Numbered from the stretch's first letter, positions 44,683 to 53,609 are shown. The stretch is DNA of 64,000 bases from CATOSP01 sp965205385 (GCA_965205385.1 CBDBGS010000007.1:868001-932000); one strand, 5' to 3'. Program-made: numbers and translations. Notes: generated by a model not told the origin, from the letters alone.

Positions 44683-44724
44683 CCAGCGGCCAGCGGCCAG
44701 TGGCCAGTGGTTAGTGGTTAGTGG
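44683..44724. repeat. Six-unit heptamer array
   Basis: Six contiguous 7-bp units run CCAGCGG twice, CCAGTGG twice, TTAGTGG twice. They fill the gap between the convergent aldolase and LigB-like genes. The stepwise doublets suggest growth by slippage. Related units lie at 11220 and 24659. Confidence 0.85.
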
Positions 44725-44738
44725 CCGGGATCGGCCGG

Positions 44739-45734
44739 TTATGACCAGATGGCGAAGCCCATGGCGCAACCGGTGCCGGCTGGGGACCGGTAGCAGGGGA
44801 CGTAATCGACTAGTTCCATATCCAGGTGTTCGGTCGCCCCGGTGACCGCGATCCAGTTCCTGATCTCGGAGTTCCCAGAGTGCATCTTCTCCCGGGGGAG
44901 CCTACCCAGTTTGGCCACGCTTCTGTCCTTCATGCCATCCAAGGCCATCTCGTCCAGTTCTTCATCCACCACGAAATGGCTGAGACCGCCGCTGGCCAAT
45001 ACGCCTACCCGCGCCTTGGTGGGCCAAGCCTCGATGGCGCTTCTCACAGTGCGCCCAAGATCGTAGCAGCGTTTGGGGGTCGGCTGGTTGGGCGGGTAGT
45101 AGGTGTTGACCATTATGGGAACGGCGGGAATGATCTTGTCAGTCATGATCCGGTGGTAGACATAGCCGAAGGCGTGGCCGATGCCTCCCCGCGCCCGTCC
45201 ACCCTTGTTGGGGTCGAGGAACTTGGAACTTCCGATGTCGAATTCAGCCTCGACCAAGTATTCGATCAGGTGGCGGCCCAGGTCCGACTTGGCCGGAACC
45301 ACGCTGTCCTCGATAGAGTAGCCGATCAAGGGGTTGTTATTCGTTCCCGCGTCGCCTTCCCTTCCGGCAACGCTGAACTGGTCGCCCCAGTAAACGCATA
45401 TCATGGGCATATTGTCGTCCAGAAGATATTCCTGTTGGTCGTCACCAAGCATGACCAGGACGTCCAGGTCGGCCTCGTAAAGAGCCTTGGTCAAACGGGT
45501 GATGCTCGTCTGATTGCGTTCGTGGCGTTGGAGCATCTTCTCCGGAGTGATCTCCTTGGCGATGCGGTCCAGATCCGCCCGTTCGAGCAGCCCTTCGAAG
45601 TCGGAGACGATTCCGTCGGTGCCCACCAACTGTTGGTGACGCCGGTCGTTCTCGCCCCTGGCGAGCCAGCCCTCGGAAGGGGTGCTAAGTTGCGGACTGT
45701 GGGAGCTGCCAAGTCCCAATACTATTTGGGCCAT
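44739..45734 (-). CDS. LigB-like class III extradiol dioxygenase family protein
   Basis: This 331-residue protein has the class III extradiol pattern: the first iron His in GSSHSPQ, the long central domain with VMLGDDQQEY, and GVLASGGLSHFVVDEELD carrying the later His. Proteins of this type open catechol, protocatechuate or gallate rings by meta-cleavage with Fe(II). The ATG has AGGAGG 8 nt upstream. The neighbouring class II aldolase gene would fit the lower part of such a pathway. The true ring substrate is unknown, and LigA-type small subunits are absent. Confidence 0.85.
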   Translation of the reverse strand: MAQIVLGLGSSHSPQLSTPSEGWLARGENDRRHQQLVGTDGIVSDFEGLLERADLDRIAKEITPEKMLQRHERNQTSITRLTKALYEADLDVLVMLGDDQQEYLLDDNMPMICVYWGDQFSVAGREGDAGTNNNPLIGYSIEDSVVPAKSDLGRHLIEYLVEAEFDIGSSKFLDPNKGGRARGGIGHAFGYVYHRIMTDKIIPAVPIMVNTYYPPNQPTPKRCYDLGRTVRSAIEAWPTKARVGVLASGGLSHFVVDEELDEMALDGMKDRSVAKLGRLPREKMHSGNSEIRNWIAVTGATEHLDMELVDYVPCYRSPAGTGCAMGFAIWS

Positions 45735-45857
45735 AGTCGGCCTCCTGGATTTCGGATTGAAGGGTTGGGTATGGTGGCGCCGTATGCGGGGTAAATCCTC
45801 AAGTATTTGAAATTAGACTCCGGACGGCGTTACGTGTCAACACGTGAGGGTTGCCGC

Positions 45858-46328
45858 TTACCTGAGCGATAGGTTGACCACCGTGGCTCCGCTGGCCTCC
45901 ACGAGCCGGTCCGGGGTAATCATGATCTCTTCCCCCCAGACCCCGCCGCCGACTCCCAGCACGTGTTCTTGCATAAGCGATTCGTCGACGAAGCTCCGGA
46001 AACCGGCGGGTTGCCAGTGAAAGGGAGGGATCGATCCGATCTGGTAGCCGGTCACGTTGTAGACCGTCTCGGGTTCTGCCAACCGGATATTCCGGTCGCC
46101 GATGGCCCGCTTCAGGTGGCCGGAAACGGCGTTCTTGTCGCCTCCCAGCATCACCAGAACACACTCTCCAGCGCCTGACTCGAAGATCAGGGTCTTGACC
46201 ATCTGCTCGGGTTGGTACCCCAGGGACCCGGCCACACTGGCCGCCCCCTTTGACGTTTCCGGGGAGAAGCTGAGCTTCTGGTAGGCAATCCCGCGGTGGT
46301 CCAAGTATTCATGTGCGGGAAGGTCCAT
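45858..46328 (-). CDS. YbaK/ProX-type aminoacyl-tRNA deacylase
   Basis: The 156-residue protein matches the YbaK/prolyl-tRNA synthetase-associated domain. It has PEQMVKTLIFE with the catalytic Lys, VLVMLGGDKNAVSG, and YQIGSIPPFHW with the GxxPF-type turn. These enzymes in trans hydrolyse mischarged Cys- or Ala-tRNA(Pro) and related species. AAGGAG precedes the ATG. The gene stands alone, between the LigB-like gene and the MFS gene. Confidence 0.88.
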   Translation of the reverse strand: MDLPAHEYLDHRGIAYQKLSFSPETSKGAASVAGSLGYQPEQMVKTLIFESGAGECVLVMLGGDKNAVSGHLKRAIGDRNIRLAEPETVYNVTGYQIGSIPPFHWQPAGFRSFVDESLMQEHVLGVGGGVWGEEIMITPDRLVEASGATVVNLSLR

Positions 46329-46357
46329 GAGGAAATCTCCTTAGATAATGAGTCAAT

Positions 46358-47587
46358 CTATAATGCCAACCGGCGCAACGTGGGGCGGAATACACCCAAG
46401 ATCAGGCCAGCAATCAGACAGATGGCGGCACCACTGGCGAATGCGATGGGCCAGTTCGTATAGTCCGCCGCCAGGGCCATAGGGAATGAGCCGATCATAG
46501 AAAGCGCCACGGTCATAATCCACAGGCTCATCACCCTGCCCCTCAACTCGGGTGGAACGGATAGTTGCAGCACGGTAGTGCCCATCGGGAAGATGTCACT
46601 CAGACCGAGGAACAATAGTATCACCCAGGAGAGCCAAAACCAGTTAGACAAAGCCAGGCAGAATAGGGATATTCCGAACAGGAACATGCAAATTAGCAAA
46701 AGCCAGTTTTTATGGCGGAAATCACCCAATGACGCGAGGAATAGAGTGCCCACCAAGGATCCGATTCCGGCCCCGGACATAAGGACTCCGACCTGACCGG
46801 CGTTTGCTTCCAGTACCTGACTGGCGAAAGCGGGCATCACCAGGATATACGGCAGCCCGAAAAATCCGAAGATAAACCCGATGGCGATTACGGTGAAGGT
46901 CACGGGATTAGACCAACAATACCGAATACCCGTCAGAAGGTCCGCCACGAAGGAAGTCTTCCCGACCGGAACGTTCCTGGGCACACGGCGGACCATCAGC
47001 AGGGTCAGACTCGCGATACCATAAAGACCGGCAGCCATATAGAGCGCGGGACCGATGCCCGCGAACTCGATCACAACGCCCCCGACGAGGGGGCCGATTA
47101 CCCTCCCGGCATTCATCACCGCGGCGTTCAACACCACCGCGTTCATTACATCCCCCCCGTCCACGAGGTCAGGGACCAATGCCGCACGGGCAGGCGCGTT
47201 GAATGCCGAGGAACTTGCCATGAGCGCGACGCCAACGTAGACGTGCCAGAGGGCGATACGGTCGGTGGACCCCAAGACCGCCAGGCAGGTCAAGAAGAAA
47301 GCTACCAGGGCCTGCGTGCAAATACAGACGTTGCGGCGGTCGAATCGGTCGGCGAATGTGCCAGTGAACGAGACCACGATGAGGCCAGTCATACCAAATA
47401 GAAAAATGGTGAATCCCATGCGGGATGCCGAGCCTGTAAGTTCCAGAACGAACCAACTCAGTATGAGGAATTGCGTTCCCATGCCAGTGGCCTGAGCGAC
47501 GGCGCCGGACCAAAACCATCTGAAATCGCGGTGGCGAAAGGCGCGGAACACCTGGACCCTACGCGCCAGGGTTAAGACCAAGGTCAA
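46358..47587 (-). CDS. MFS transporter (MFS_3-like), intact paralogue
   Basis: The 409-residue, 12-helix transporter starts at a TTG with GGAG 6 nt upstream. The MFS motif reads GTFADRFDRRN, and LVDGGDVMNAVVLNAAVMNAGRVIGPLVGG is typical of the MFS_3 group. It is the intact twin of the broken gene directly upstream (47635-50277), with a similar start (TTGACC) and matching blocks throughout. The pair arose by tandem duplication. The role is probably efflux, with unknown substrate. Confidence 0.87.
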   Translation of the reverse strand: MTLVLTLARRVQVFRAFRHRDFRWFWSGAVAQATGMGTQFLILSWFVLELTGSASRMGFTIFLFGMTGLIVVSFTGTFADRFDRRNVCICTQALVAFFLTCLAVLGSTDRIALWHVYVGVALMASSSAFNAPARAALVPDLVDGGDVMNAVVLNAAVMNAGRVIGPLVGGVVIEFAGIGPALYMAAGLYGIASLTLLMVRRVPRNVPVGKTSFVADLLTGIRYCWSNPVTFTVIAIGFIFGFFGLPYILVMPAFASQVLEANAGQVGVLMSGAGIGSLVGTLFLASLGDFRHKNWLLLICMFLFGISLFCLALSNWFWLSWVILLFLGLSDIFPMGTTVLQLSVPPELRGRVMSLWIMTVALSMIGSFPMALAADYTNWPIAFASGAAICLIAGLILGVFRPTLRRLAL

Positions 47588-48340
47588 TCGTTACTCCAAC
47601 AGCCTGCAAGGCTCTGGCTCACCAAAGGCCCGGCCTACACTTCCATCCGGCGCAGGGTGGGGCGGACTATTCCCAGGATGAAGGCGATGGCCAGGTAGAT
47701 GGCAGCCCCTCCGGCGAAGGCGGCGGTCCAGCCCAGGGTGTCGGCTACGATGGTCATGGGGAAAGAGCCGATGAACATGAACGCCGCCGAGACGTACCAG
47801 ATGCTCATGACCCTACCCTGTAGTTCGGATGGGATGGAGAGCTGGAGGACTGTCGTGCCCATGGGGACGATACTACCCATTCCCACGAAGAACAGGATAA
47901 CCTACGAGACCCAGAACGAGGATGACCAAGCCAGCATGAACAGGGCGACCCCGAACATGAAGATGCAGGTCAGCAAGATCCAGTTCTTGCGCCGGAAGTT
48001 TCCGAGAGACGCCATGACAAACGTCCCCGACAAAGAGCCGATTCCCGCGCCCGTCATCAAGAGTCCGGCTTGACCCGCTCCCACGTCCAGGACCAGTTTT
48101 GCGAACGCGGGCAAGACCTGGGCATAGGGCATCGCGAAGAACCCGAAGGCAAACCCGATGCCGATCACGGTGAACGTGACCGGGTTGGACCAACAATAGC
48201 GAAGACCGGCGACCAGGTCCGAGAGCATGTTGGGGCGCCCGGGCCGGGCCATCTGTGGCACACGCCGCACCATCAACAGAGTCGCCGTGCCCACAGAGAA
48301 AAGTAGCGCGGCAACGAAGAGGGCCGTGTGGATTCCCGCT

Positions 48341-49754
48341 TAGTACTACAGTCGCAGATTAGAAAGTCGTCGTTGGTAATGGCAACGCCGGGCTCTGGCT
48401 TGGTGGCGTCGTCTCCACCACGACCAATACAGGATGAAATCAGGCAGTTGGTTCTCCGTCCATACGAGGCGGGTGAGCAGTCGGCGCACTTCCGGCGCTG
48501 TCATGGGAATCAGCTCTTCATCCGGGCCGTAGTAGCCCCCCTTTCTCCCTGTTCCATGGCCTGATGCTTGATCACGGACAGATACGCGTGGGCCAACATC
48601 GCCAACGTGATGTGCCGGTACCAGCCGTCCCACCTCCGCACTTCATACTGGTCCAGCCCCACCTGTCCCTTGGCCTCCTCGAAGCACTCCTCTATGGCCC
48701 ACCGGGTCCCGGCCACCCTCGCCAGTTCCTCCAGGGTCGTTCCCGCCGGGCCGTAACAGACGTAGTAGGCCAGCTCCCCCGGGTTGGCCAGACTGCGCCG
48801 GGCCAGCAGCCAATAGCCCTTGCCAGGCTCCCTCAGGGGACGTATTTCCACAGTGGCCCAGTCGTAGATCCGTGGTCCCTTGGCTCCGTCCCCGGCGCTG
48901 CACCTCACCCAAGCGCATTCCTCAACCCCTGAGGCCAGACGGTCGGCCCTCACCTGTCGCGGCCCCCTGTCCGTCAAAGCCCATAGCTTCTCGCTGCGTT
49001 TGATGGCCAGCACGTGGGGAACGCCCTCTCGCTCCAGCCACAGCCGCAGGTTGCGGTCGTTGCCGTAGACCTCGTCCCCGGCCACCCAGCCGAAGGGCAC
49101 TCCCGACTCAACCGCCCGCTCCAGCATCAGCTGCGCCAGTTGCGGCTTGGTCCGAAAGCCGACACTCTCCGGCACACCGGCCTCCCGCCGGCGCTCCAAG
49201 TCCTCCGCCCACACCTGGGGCAGGTACAACTCCCGGTCCAGCAGCGTCCTCCCCCTGGCACTGGCATAGGCCAAGAATACGCCAATCTGACTGTTCTCGA
49301 TCCGCCCTGCCGTACCGCTGTACTGACGCTGCACCCCAACCGACTTGTCTCCTTTCTTGAGGAATCCGGTCTCGTCCACCGCCAGAACTGCCGCAGCGTC
49401 GGCCAGACGCTCGATCACGTAGCTCCTCAAGTCATCGCGAACCAGGTCCGCGTCCCACTGGTAGTTGTACAACAGGCGCTGCACCCCATCGGGAGTGGCG
49501 TCGCCTGCCCGCTCCGCCAATTGCCAGCCGTTCTTGCGCTCCACCGGGCTGAGCAACCCCTTCAGATAGTCCAGCGCCCGCCGCCGCGGCTCCGGACGCC
49601 GGAACCGTCCACCGATGCACTCGTGTACCCGCTCGATGCCCTCGGCCCACCGAGCCACTTCCGCAACCTCATCCCTCACAACAACCACAGCCTCACCTCA
49701 CCACCCGCTGATTGCCCCAATTCTATCCGTTTTTAATCTGCGACTGTAGTACTA
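48341..49754 (-). mobile_element. IS701-type insertion sequence
   Basis: Inverted ends match over 21 bp (48341-48361 and 49734-49754), including a self-complementary TAGTACTA at the extreme ends that blurs the exact border. Flanks suggest a 4-bp target copy of the CTAG/CTAA kind, typical of IS701. On the minus strand the 5' copy reads CTAG and the 3' side CTAAG, so one base differs from a simple duplication. It carries one full-length transposase gene and interrupts the MFS gene. Confidence 0.88.
48510..49688 (-). CDS. IS701-type transposase
   Basis: The 392-residue protein matches the IS701 DDE (DDE_5) transposase. It has RRALDYLKGLLSPVERKNGWQLAE near the start, the first Asp in LAVDETGFLKKGDKS, GRIENSQIGVFLAYAS, the second Asp in WVAGDEVYG, and the Glu in WAIEECFEEAKGQVGLDQYEVR. 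No frameshift is visible, so the element may be active. Confidence 0.92.
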   Translation of the reverse strand: MVVVRDEVAEVARWAEGIERVHECIGGRFRRPEPRRRALDYLKGLLSPVERKNGWQLAERAGDATPDGVQRLLYNYQWDADLVRDDLRSYVIERLADAAAVLAVDETGFLKKGDKSVGVQRQYSGTAGRIENSQIGVFLAYASARGRTLLDRELYLPQVWAEDLERRREAGVPESVGFRTKPQLAQLMLERAVESGVPFGWVAGDEVYGNDRNLRLWLEREGVPHVLAIKRSEKLWALTDRGPRQVRADRLASGVEECAWVRCSAGDGAKGPRIYDWATVEIRPLREPGKGYWLLARRSLANPGELAYYVCYGPAGTTLEELARVAGTRWAIEECFEEAKGQVGLDQYEVRRWDGWYRHITLAMLAHAYLSVIKHQAMEQGERGATTARMKS

Positions 49755-50359
49755 GGTCAATGGCTACCCCCGCCACGGCCGGACCAAGGATTCGTCCAGA
49801 GTTCATGACCGCCGAGTTCAGGACCACCGCGTTCATGAGGTCTTCCCGGTCCACCAGGTCGGACACAATGGCCAAACGGGCAGGGGTATTGATTGCTTGC
49901 AGTAGCCCGAGGACGAAGGAAGCAGTGTATATGTGCCAGAGACCAACAAGTCCGGCGGTCTGCAGCAGAGCCAAGCCCAGGACCAGGACTGCCACCAGCG
50001 CCTGGGTCAACATCAGCAGACCGCGCCGGTCGAAACGGTCGGCGAAAATCCCACCGAACAGGACGAAACCGAGGGTGGGCATCCCGTAGAGGAAGACCAT
50101 AAAACCCATGTGCGAGGCGGAGTTGGTAAGCTCCAGCACCAACCACCCCAGGATGAGAATCTGCATGCCCCGGCCCGCCGCCTGTGCAACAGTGCCGGTC
50201 CAGAACCACCGAAAATCGCGGTGTCGCAGGGCACGGAAGGTCTGGAGTTTGCGGCCTATGGTAAGGACCTGGGTCAACTATTCCTCCTGTTTATCCGGGA
50301 TTGATATGGTTCGCGGAGCCGAAGGGGTCGGCAAGAACACCCACGCCCGCTGATTCGGA

Positions 50360-50779
50360 TCAGATTTGATGCCAGGGATCGAGAACGTCCAGGCCCAGCC
50401 CGTCGAAGTCTCGAACGTTGCGCGTAACTATAGCAAGGTCCTGCGCCGCCGCAGTCCCGGCGATCAGGGCATCGCCCAAACCCAGGACTCGACCCCTTCG
50501 ATGGGACTGAGCCCTGAGTTGTCCGGCCCACTCCGCTTCTACTCGGCCTAGTGGGAGAATACGCTCCTCGTATTCCTCGACTATCGCCTCCAAGGTCTCA
50601 CGCAAGCGTTCCCGCCGCCTTCCTTCCGGTAACAGATTCAAACCGAAGTCCAATTCGTGAATGACTATGGCTGAGAGCCATAGATCGTTCTGCCCGGTCA
50701 GGAACGAAACGACTCCTGGTTCAGGTGACGGTCTTGTGAGTTCAGAGATTACGTCCGTATCGAGGAGGTAGCCGCTCAT
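50360..50779 (-). CDS. PIN-domain toxin (VapC/FitB-like)
   Basis: The 139-residue PIN protein has YLLDTDVISELTRP with the first Asp, VIHELDFGL with the Glu, and LGLGDALIAGTAAAQDLAIVTRNVRDF with the later acids. The pattern resembles FitB-type VapC ribonucleases. Its ATG overlaps the antitoxin stop (ATGA), a normal toxin-antitoxin coupling. It is probably controlled by the palindrome at 51078. Confidence 0.92.
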   Translation of the reverse strand: MSGYLLDTDVISELTRPSPEPGVVSFLTGQNDLWLSAIVIHELDFGLNLLPEGRRRERLRETLEAIVEEYEERILPLGRVEAEWAGQLRAQSHRRGRVLGLGDALIAGTAAAQDLAIVTRNVRDFDGLGLDVLDPWHQI

Positions 50780-51051
50780 TCCTCGGGCTCAGAGAAAGGA
50801 ATTTCTCTGCCGCGTTCCTCCCTGCCCGGGATTTCCAGGTCCACTCCCCGAGGCATATTATCGACGAGCCATTGACCGAGTGGCTTCCGGGGAGGACTTT
50901 TCCGGTACCATACGTCCGCAGGCACCACCACGAACGACCGCCTTGTACCAATATGCTGCGGCCCTTCTTGTTCAGCGAGCCTCAGAATCTCCGATAGGCG
51001 GGATTTTGCCTCAGCGACCGTCCATACCCGTCGCGGCTGTGATTGGTCCAC
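50776..51051 (-). CDS. Phd/YefM-type antitoxin
   Basis: The 91-residue product from a GTG start has the Phd N-terminal fold (WTVAEAKSRLSEILRLAEQEGPQHI and SFVVVPADVW) and an acidic C-terminus. It is translationally coupled to the PIN toxin. Upstream lie a promoter and a perfect palindrome consistent with autorepression. Confidence 0.88.
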   Translation of the reverse strand: MDQSQPRRVWTVAEAKSRLSEILRLAEQEGPQHIGTRRSFVVVPADVWYRKSPPRKPLGQWLVDNMPRGVDLEIPGREERGREIPFSEPEE

Positions 51052-51077
51052 GGCAGATACCCCCTTTGACGATTTCT

Positions 51078-51112
51078 GGTCTAATATAGACCATATGCGC
51101 TCGCCGCGCCAA
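51078..51112 (-). promoter_or_regulatory. Promoter and palindromic operator of toxin-antitoxin operon
   Basis: On the minus strand TTGGCG (51112-51107), an 18-nt spacer and TATATT (51088-51083) precede the antitoxin start. GGTCTAATATAGACC (51078-51092), with 6-bp perfect arms, covers the -10 box, so antitoxin binding there should block RNA polymerase. Confidence 0.6.
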
Positions 51113-51165
51113 TAACCGCCTGGGCACGCCGCCCAGGGCCGTCGGATACCCCTTCACGTCCCTGA

Positions 51166-51174
51166 TGTTATAGT
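51166..51174 (+). promoter_or_regulatory. Extended -10 promoter of enolase-superfamily gene
   Basis: TGTTATAGT has the TGn extension directly before a TATAGT box, 46 nt ahead of the GTG start. No clear -35 box is present, as allowed for extended -10 promoters. Confidence 0.45.
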
Positions 51175-51219
51175 AGGGCCAATCGGCGAATGCCGCCGGA
51201 GGACTCAGGAGGAGACGTC

Positions 51220-52320
51220 GTGAATATAACTGATCTCAGCGTGATAATGGTCAACTGGGCCTCCGGTCCGTGGGCCACGGCCACCGCGTCATTCGGCGGA
51301 ACGCGGCAACTGGGGGTCGTGACCATATCCACCGACGAAGGTGTGGAGGGCCACGCGTTTTTGGGCTCGTCCAGGCAGGGAGCCGACGCTTATGTGGGAC
51401 CGTTGATGGAGTTCATAAAACCCGCGATCATTGGCCGCAATCCGCTGGACATCGGCTCCATCTGGGCCGGTATGTGGAAGAACAACCGCAATGTGTCCAC
51501 CAACGCAATCGGAGCTATCGACGTTGCCCTGTGGGATATCGCGGGCAAGGTTGCGGGGTTGCCGATACACCGGCTGTTGGGGTCATGCCGCGACCGGGTG
51601 CCAGCCTACGCCAGTTCCGGGTACTTGACCACTCCCGAGGACTACGCTGAAGAAGCCCTCCACTTCAAGGACCTGGGATGGCCCGCGTACAAGATTCATC
51701 CTCACGCGGTACCCAAAGAGGACATAGAAATCTGCAGGGTGACCCGCAACGCCGTGGGAGCCCAGTACGATCTCATGCTCGACTCCATGTGGGCGTATTG
51801 CTACGAGGATGCGCTTCGAGTTGGCCGGGCAGCCGAGGAGTATGACTTTCTGTGGTATGAAGACCCGTTGGCCGAAGAAGACATCTACAACTACGTCAAG
51901 CTGAAGAGCAAGCTGGACATTCCCATCATGTCCACCGAATACGCACCGGGGCGGTTGTACGGCATGGCGCAGTGGATTCAGTTACAAGCTACGGACATGC
52001 TCCGGGGCGACGTGGCCGTTTCCGGCGGGATCACGCCATTACTGAAGATCGCCCACACAGCCGAGGCGTTCAAGATGAAGTGCGAGGTCCATCACGGCGG
52101 TAATTCGCTGAACAACGTGGCCAACCTTCACGTGATCCTGGCGGTCAACAACTGCGATTACTACGAGGTCTTCCCGGCCAACGGAGCCAACAAGTTCGGC
52201 CTAGTAGAAGACGTGGAGGTGGACAGCCGGGGGCTGGTCTACGCCCCGGAAGCCCCTGGTCTGGGCTACGAGATCGACTGGGACCTGGTCCAGCGGGAGA
52301 AGTCAGGGGAGGTGCGGTAG
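51220..52320 (+). CDS. Enolase superfamily protein (mandelate racemase/muconate lactonizing type)
   Basis: The GTG at 51220 lies 7 nt after AGGAGG and gives 366 residues. Metal ligands are D188 (LMLDSMW), E214 (WYEDPLAEED) and E240 (MSTEYAP). The acid-base residues are K158 and H160 in YKIH on one face and the His in CEVHHGG on the other, which points to the mandelate-racemase/sugar-acid dehydratase branch. It should abstract a proton alpha to a carboxylate. Expansion of this superfamily is another feature of SAR202-type genomes. It is a single gene after the toxin-antitoxin operon. Confidence 0.88.
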   Translation: MNITDLSVIMVNWASGPWATATASFGGTRQLGVVTISTDEGVEGHAFLGSSRQGADAYVGPLMEFIKPAIIGRNPLDIGSIWAGMWKNNRNVSTNAIGAIDVALWDIAGKVAGLPIHRLLGSCRDRVPAYASSGYLTTPEDYAEEALHFKDLGWPAYKIHPHAVPKEDIEICRVTRNAVGAQYDLMLDSMWAYCYEDALRVGRAAEEYDFLWYEDPLAEEDIYNYVKLKSKLDIPIMSTEYAPGRLYGMAQWIQLQATDMLRGDVAVSGGITPLLKIAHTAEAFKMKCEVHHGGNSLNNVANLHVILAVNNCDYYEVFPANGANKFGLVEDVEVDSRGLVYAPEAPGLGYEIDWDLVQREKSGEVR

Positions 52321-52327
52321 TCGTCGA

Positions 52328-53170
52328 TCAAGCGGGCTTCCCGGCCAGAAGGATGAGAGAGAAGTTGGTGTCAGGAAACCTGTCCCGCATGAACTCGGTC
52401 TCGAATCCACCTGGAATATCCTTGGTGGACACCTCTACAATCGTAGACACGGCTAGGCCGGTGTCCTGTACGGCCTCGACCTAATCGTCGCGAGTGTGGG
52501 GTTCGTTGGGAAGATGGTAGGTCACCCCATCGTCAACGAATTGGGTTGGCATCCCGGCTGATATGAAATCCGGGTGAACGCCGGTTACTAAACTAAAGCC
52601 AAGGTGGGATGTACATTCGAGGGGCGATGAAGATTGGCTTGGTTGTGCCAGTGAAGCCCTCGCATCCGTACTTGGAGGATGATCCGCACCGCTGCTTGAC
52701 CTCCACTATCTGCGCATTTCACCTTGGCTTTGGTTTAGCAGATGCCCGCCGGGTACCAAAACCCTGTGAAACTCGGCCATCGCTCCCTGGAGACCGGCAA
52801 CGTGGCAGAGGCTTAGCGTGCAGACCACCAGGTCGAAAACGCCGGAACCCGCGGGAAGACCGTCTTGGACCTGACCCTCAAGGAATTTGACCGGTAGCAT
52901 CGCTTTCTTGGCCGCATTCATGGCGACCGCGAGCATAGCGGGATTGGCGTCTAGCGCGGTTGCGTCCCATCGGTTCCTAGCTAATTTTCGCGCGTATCTC
53001 CCCGTGCCCGCTCCTACGTCGAAGGCAGTCGTTCCAGTCAGACTATCCAGAAGATCGAGAGAATATATTTCCTCTGTGGCTATCAGGGTGTTCCAGGTCG
53101 TCTCGTAAATCCTAGCCCATTGGGTGTAACCTTCGTAGACCCCAACATGGACGGGGGATCCCTCTGTCAT
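52328..53170 (-). pseudogene. SAM-dependent methyltransferase gene interrupted by a MITE and a TAG codon
   Basis: The N-terminal part (52738-53170) is a clear class I methyltransferase: FDVGAGTGRYARKLA, ALDANPAML and FHRVLVPGGHLL. It is cut by a 149-bp inverted-repeat element. Beyond it the same frame continues VTGVHPDFISAGMPTQFVDDG to LILLAGKPA and a stop. Excising the element with one TA joins GGHLL to VTGVHPD in frame. A TAG at 52481-52483 interrupts the C-terminal part. The ATG at 53170 (MTEGSPVHV) is preferred over an upstream start without a ribosome site. The methyl acceptor is unknown. Confidence 0.85.
52589..52737. mobile_element. 149-bp MITE derived from the IS630-type element
   Basis: Ends are TAAACTAAAGCCAAGGTG (52589-52606) and the complement of TAAACCAAAGCCAAGGTG (52720-52737), the same termini as the IS at 28735-29971. 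Similarity extends a further 10-15 bp inward at both ends (GGGATGTRCATT on the left, CTATCTGCGC on the right). TA flanks each end. It has no transposase and is probably mobilised in trans by the full IS. Confidence 0.9.
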
Positions 53171-53243
53171 CGGCTCACTGAAATAGCGCCTGTCCCTGGC
53201 ATGCGCTCCCCGGCCCGGGCAAAATTGGATCAAACATCATCGG

Positions 53244-53609
53244 CTAAGACGGGCGGGTAAACCTTCCGGGGTCCACCTCGAAGGGCGGAGAGGTGGAGGA
53301 GACGTAGATTAGCTTCTCCTCGCCGACGTTCTTAATTGAATGGTCAGTCCCAGGGGGCACAAAGACCAGACTGCCAGCAACGACTTCTTCCACTTCGCCG
53401 CCAACACGCATCGCGCCCCTGCCCTGGACAATGACGTAGACCTGTTCCCGTCCTTCGTGGGAATGAACAGCTTGTTCGCTGCCTGGCTCGCCTTCCACCC
53501 AGGTGACGTTGAGGCTCTGGACGCCAAACTGCCCCTGGGCCAAAAGCAGGTGCGAGACTTGCCCGCCTCGGTGGTTTTGGGGGCTCTGGCCGAGGGTATT
53601 GATGTTCAT
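53244..53609 (-). CDS. Cupin domain protein
   Basis: The 121-residue single cupin has motif 1 as HSHEGREQVYVIVQGRG (HxHxxxE with G) and motif 2 as GSLVFVPPGTDHSIKN (PxGxxH). The full metal set His, His, Glu, His is present. Small cupins of this type may be isomerases, dioxygenases or binding proteins. AGGAGG precedes the ATG by 8 nt. It lies between tRNA-Asp and the broken methyltransferase gene. Confidence 0.88.
   Translation of the reverse strand: MNINTLGQSPQNHRGGQVSHLLLAQGQFGVQSLNVTWVEGEPGSEQAVHSHEGREQVYVIVQGRGAMRVGGEVEEVVAGSLVFVPPGTDHSIKNVGEEKLIYVSSTSPPFEVDPGRFTRPS

Larger units (their letters stand above)
47635..50277 (-). pseudogene. MFS transporter gene split by IS701-type element and carrying a nonsense codon
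   Basis: The N-terminal 177 residues (49754-50277, TTG start with AGGAGG) stop at the IS right end in GVAIDL. The rest resumes after the left end at AGIHTALFVAALLFSVGTATLLMVRRVP, matching the intact twin at 46358-47587. There is also an in-frame TAG at 47902-47904 in FWVS-stop-VILFFVGMG, where the twin has Trp (SWVILLF), so TGG became TAG. Both lesions make it a pseudogene. Which came first cannot be told. Confidence 0.88.
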
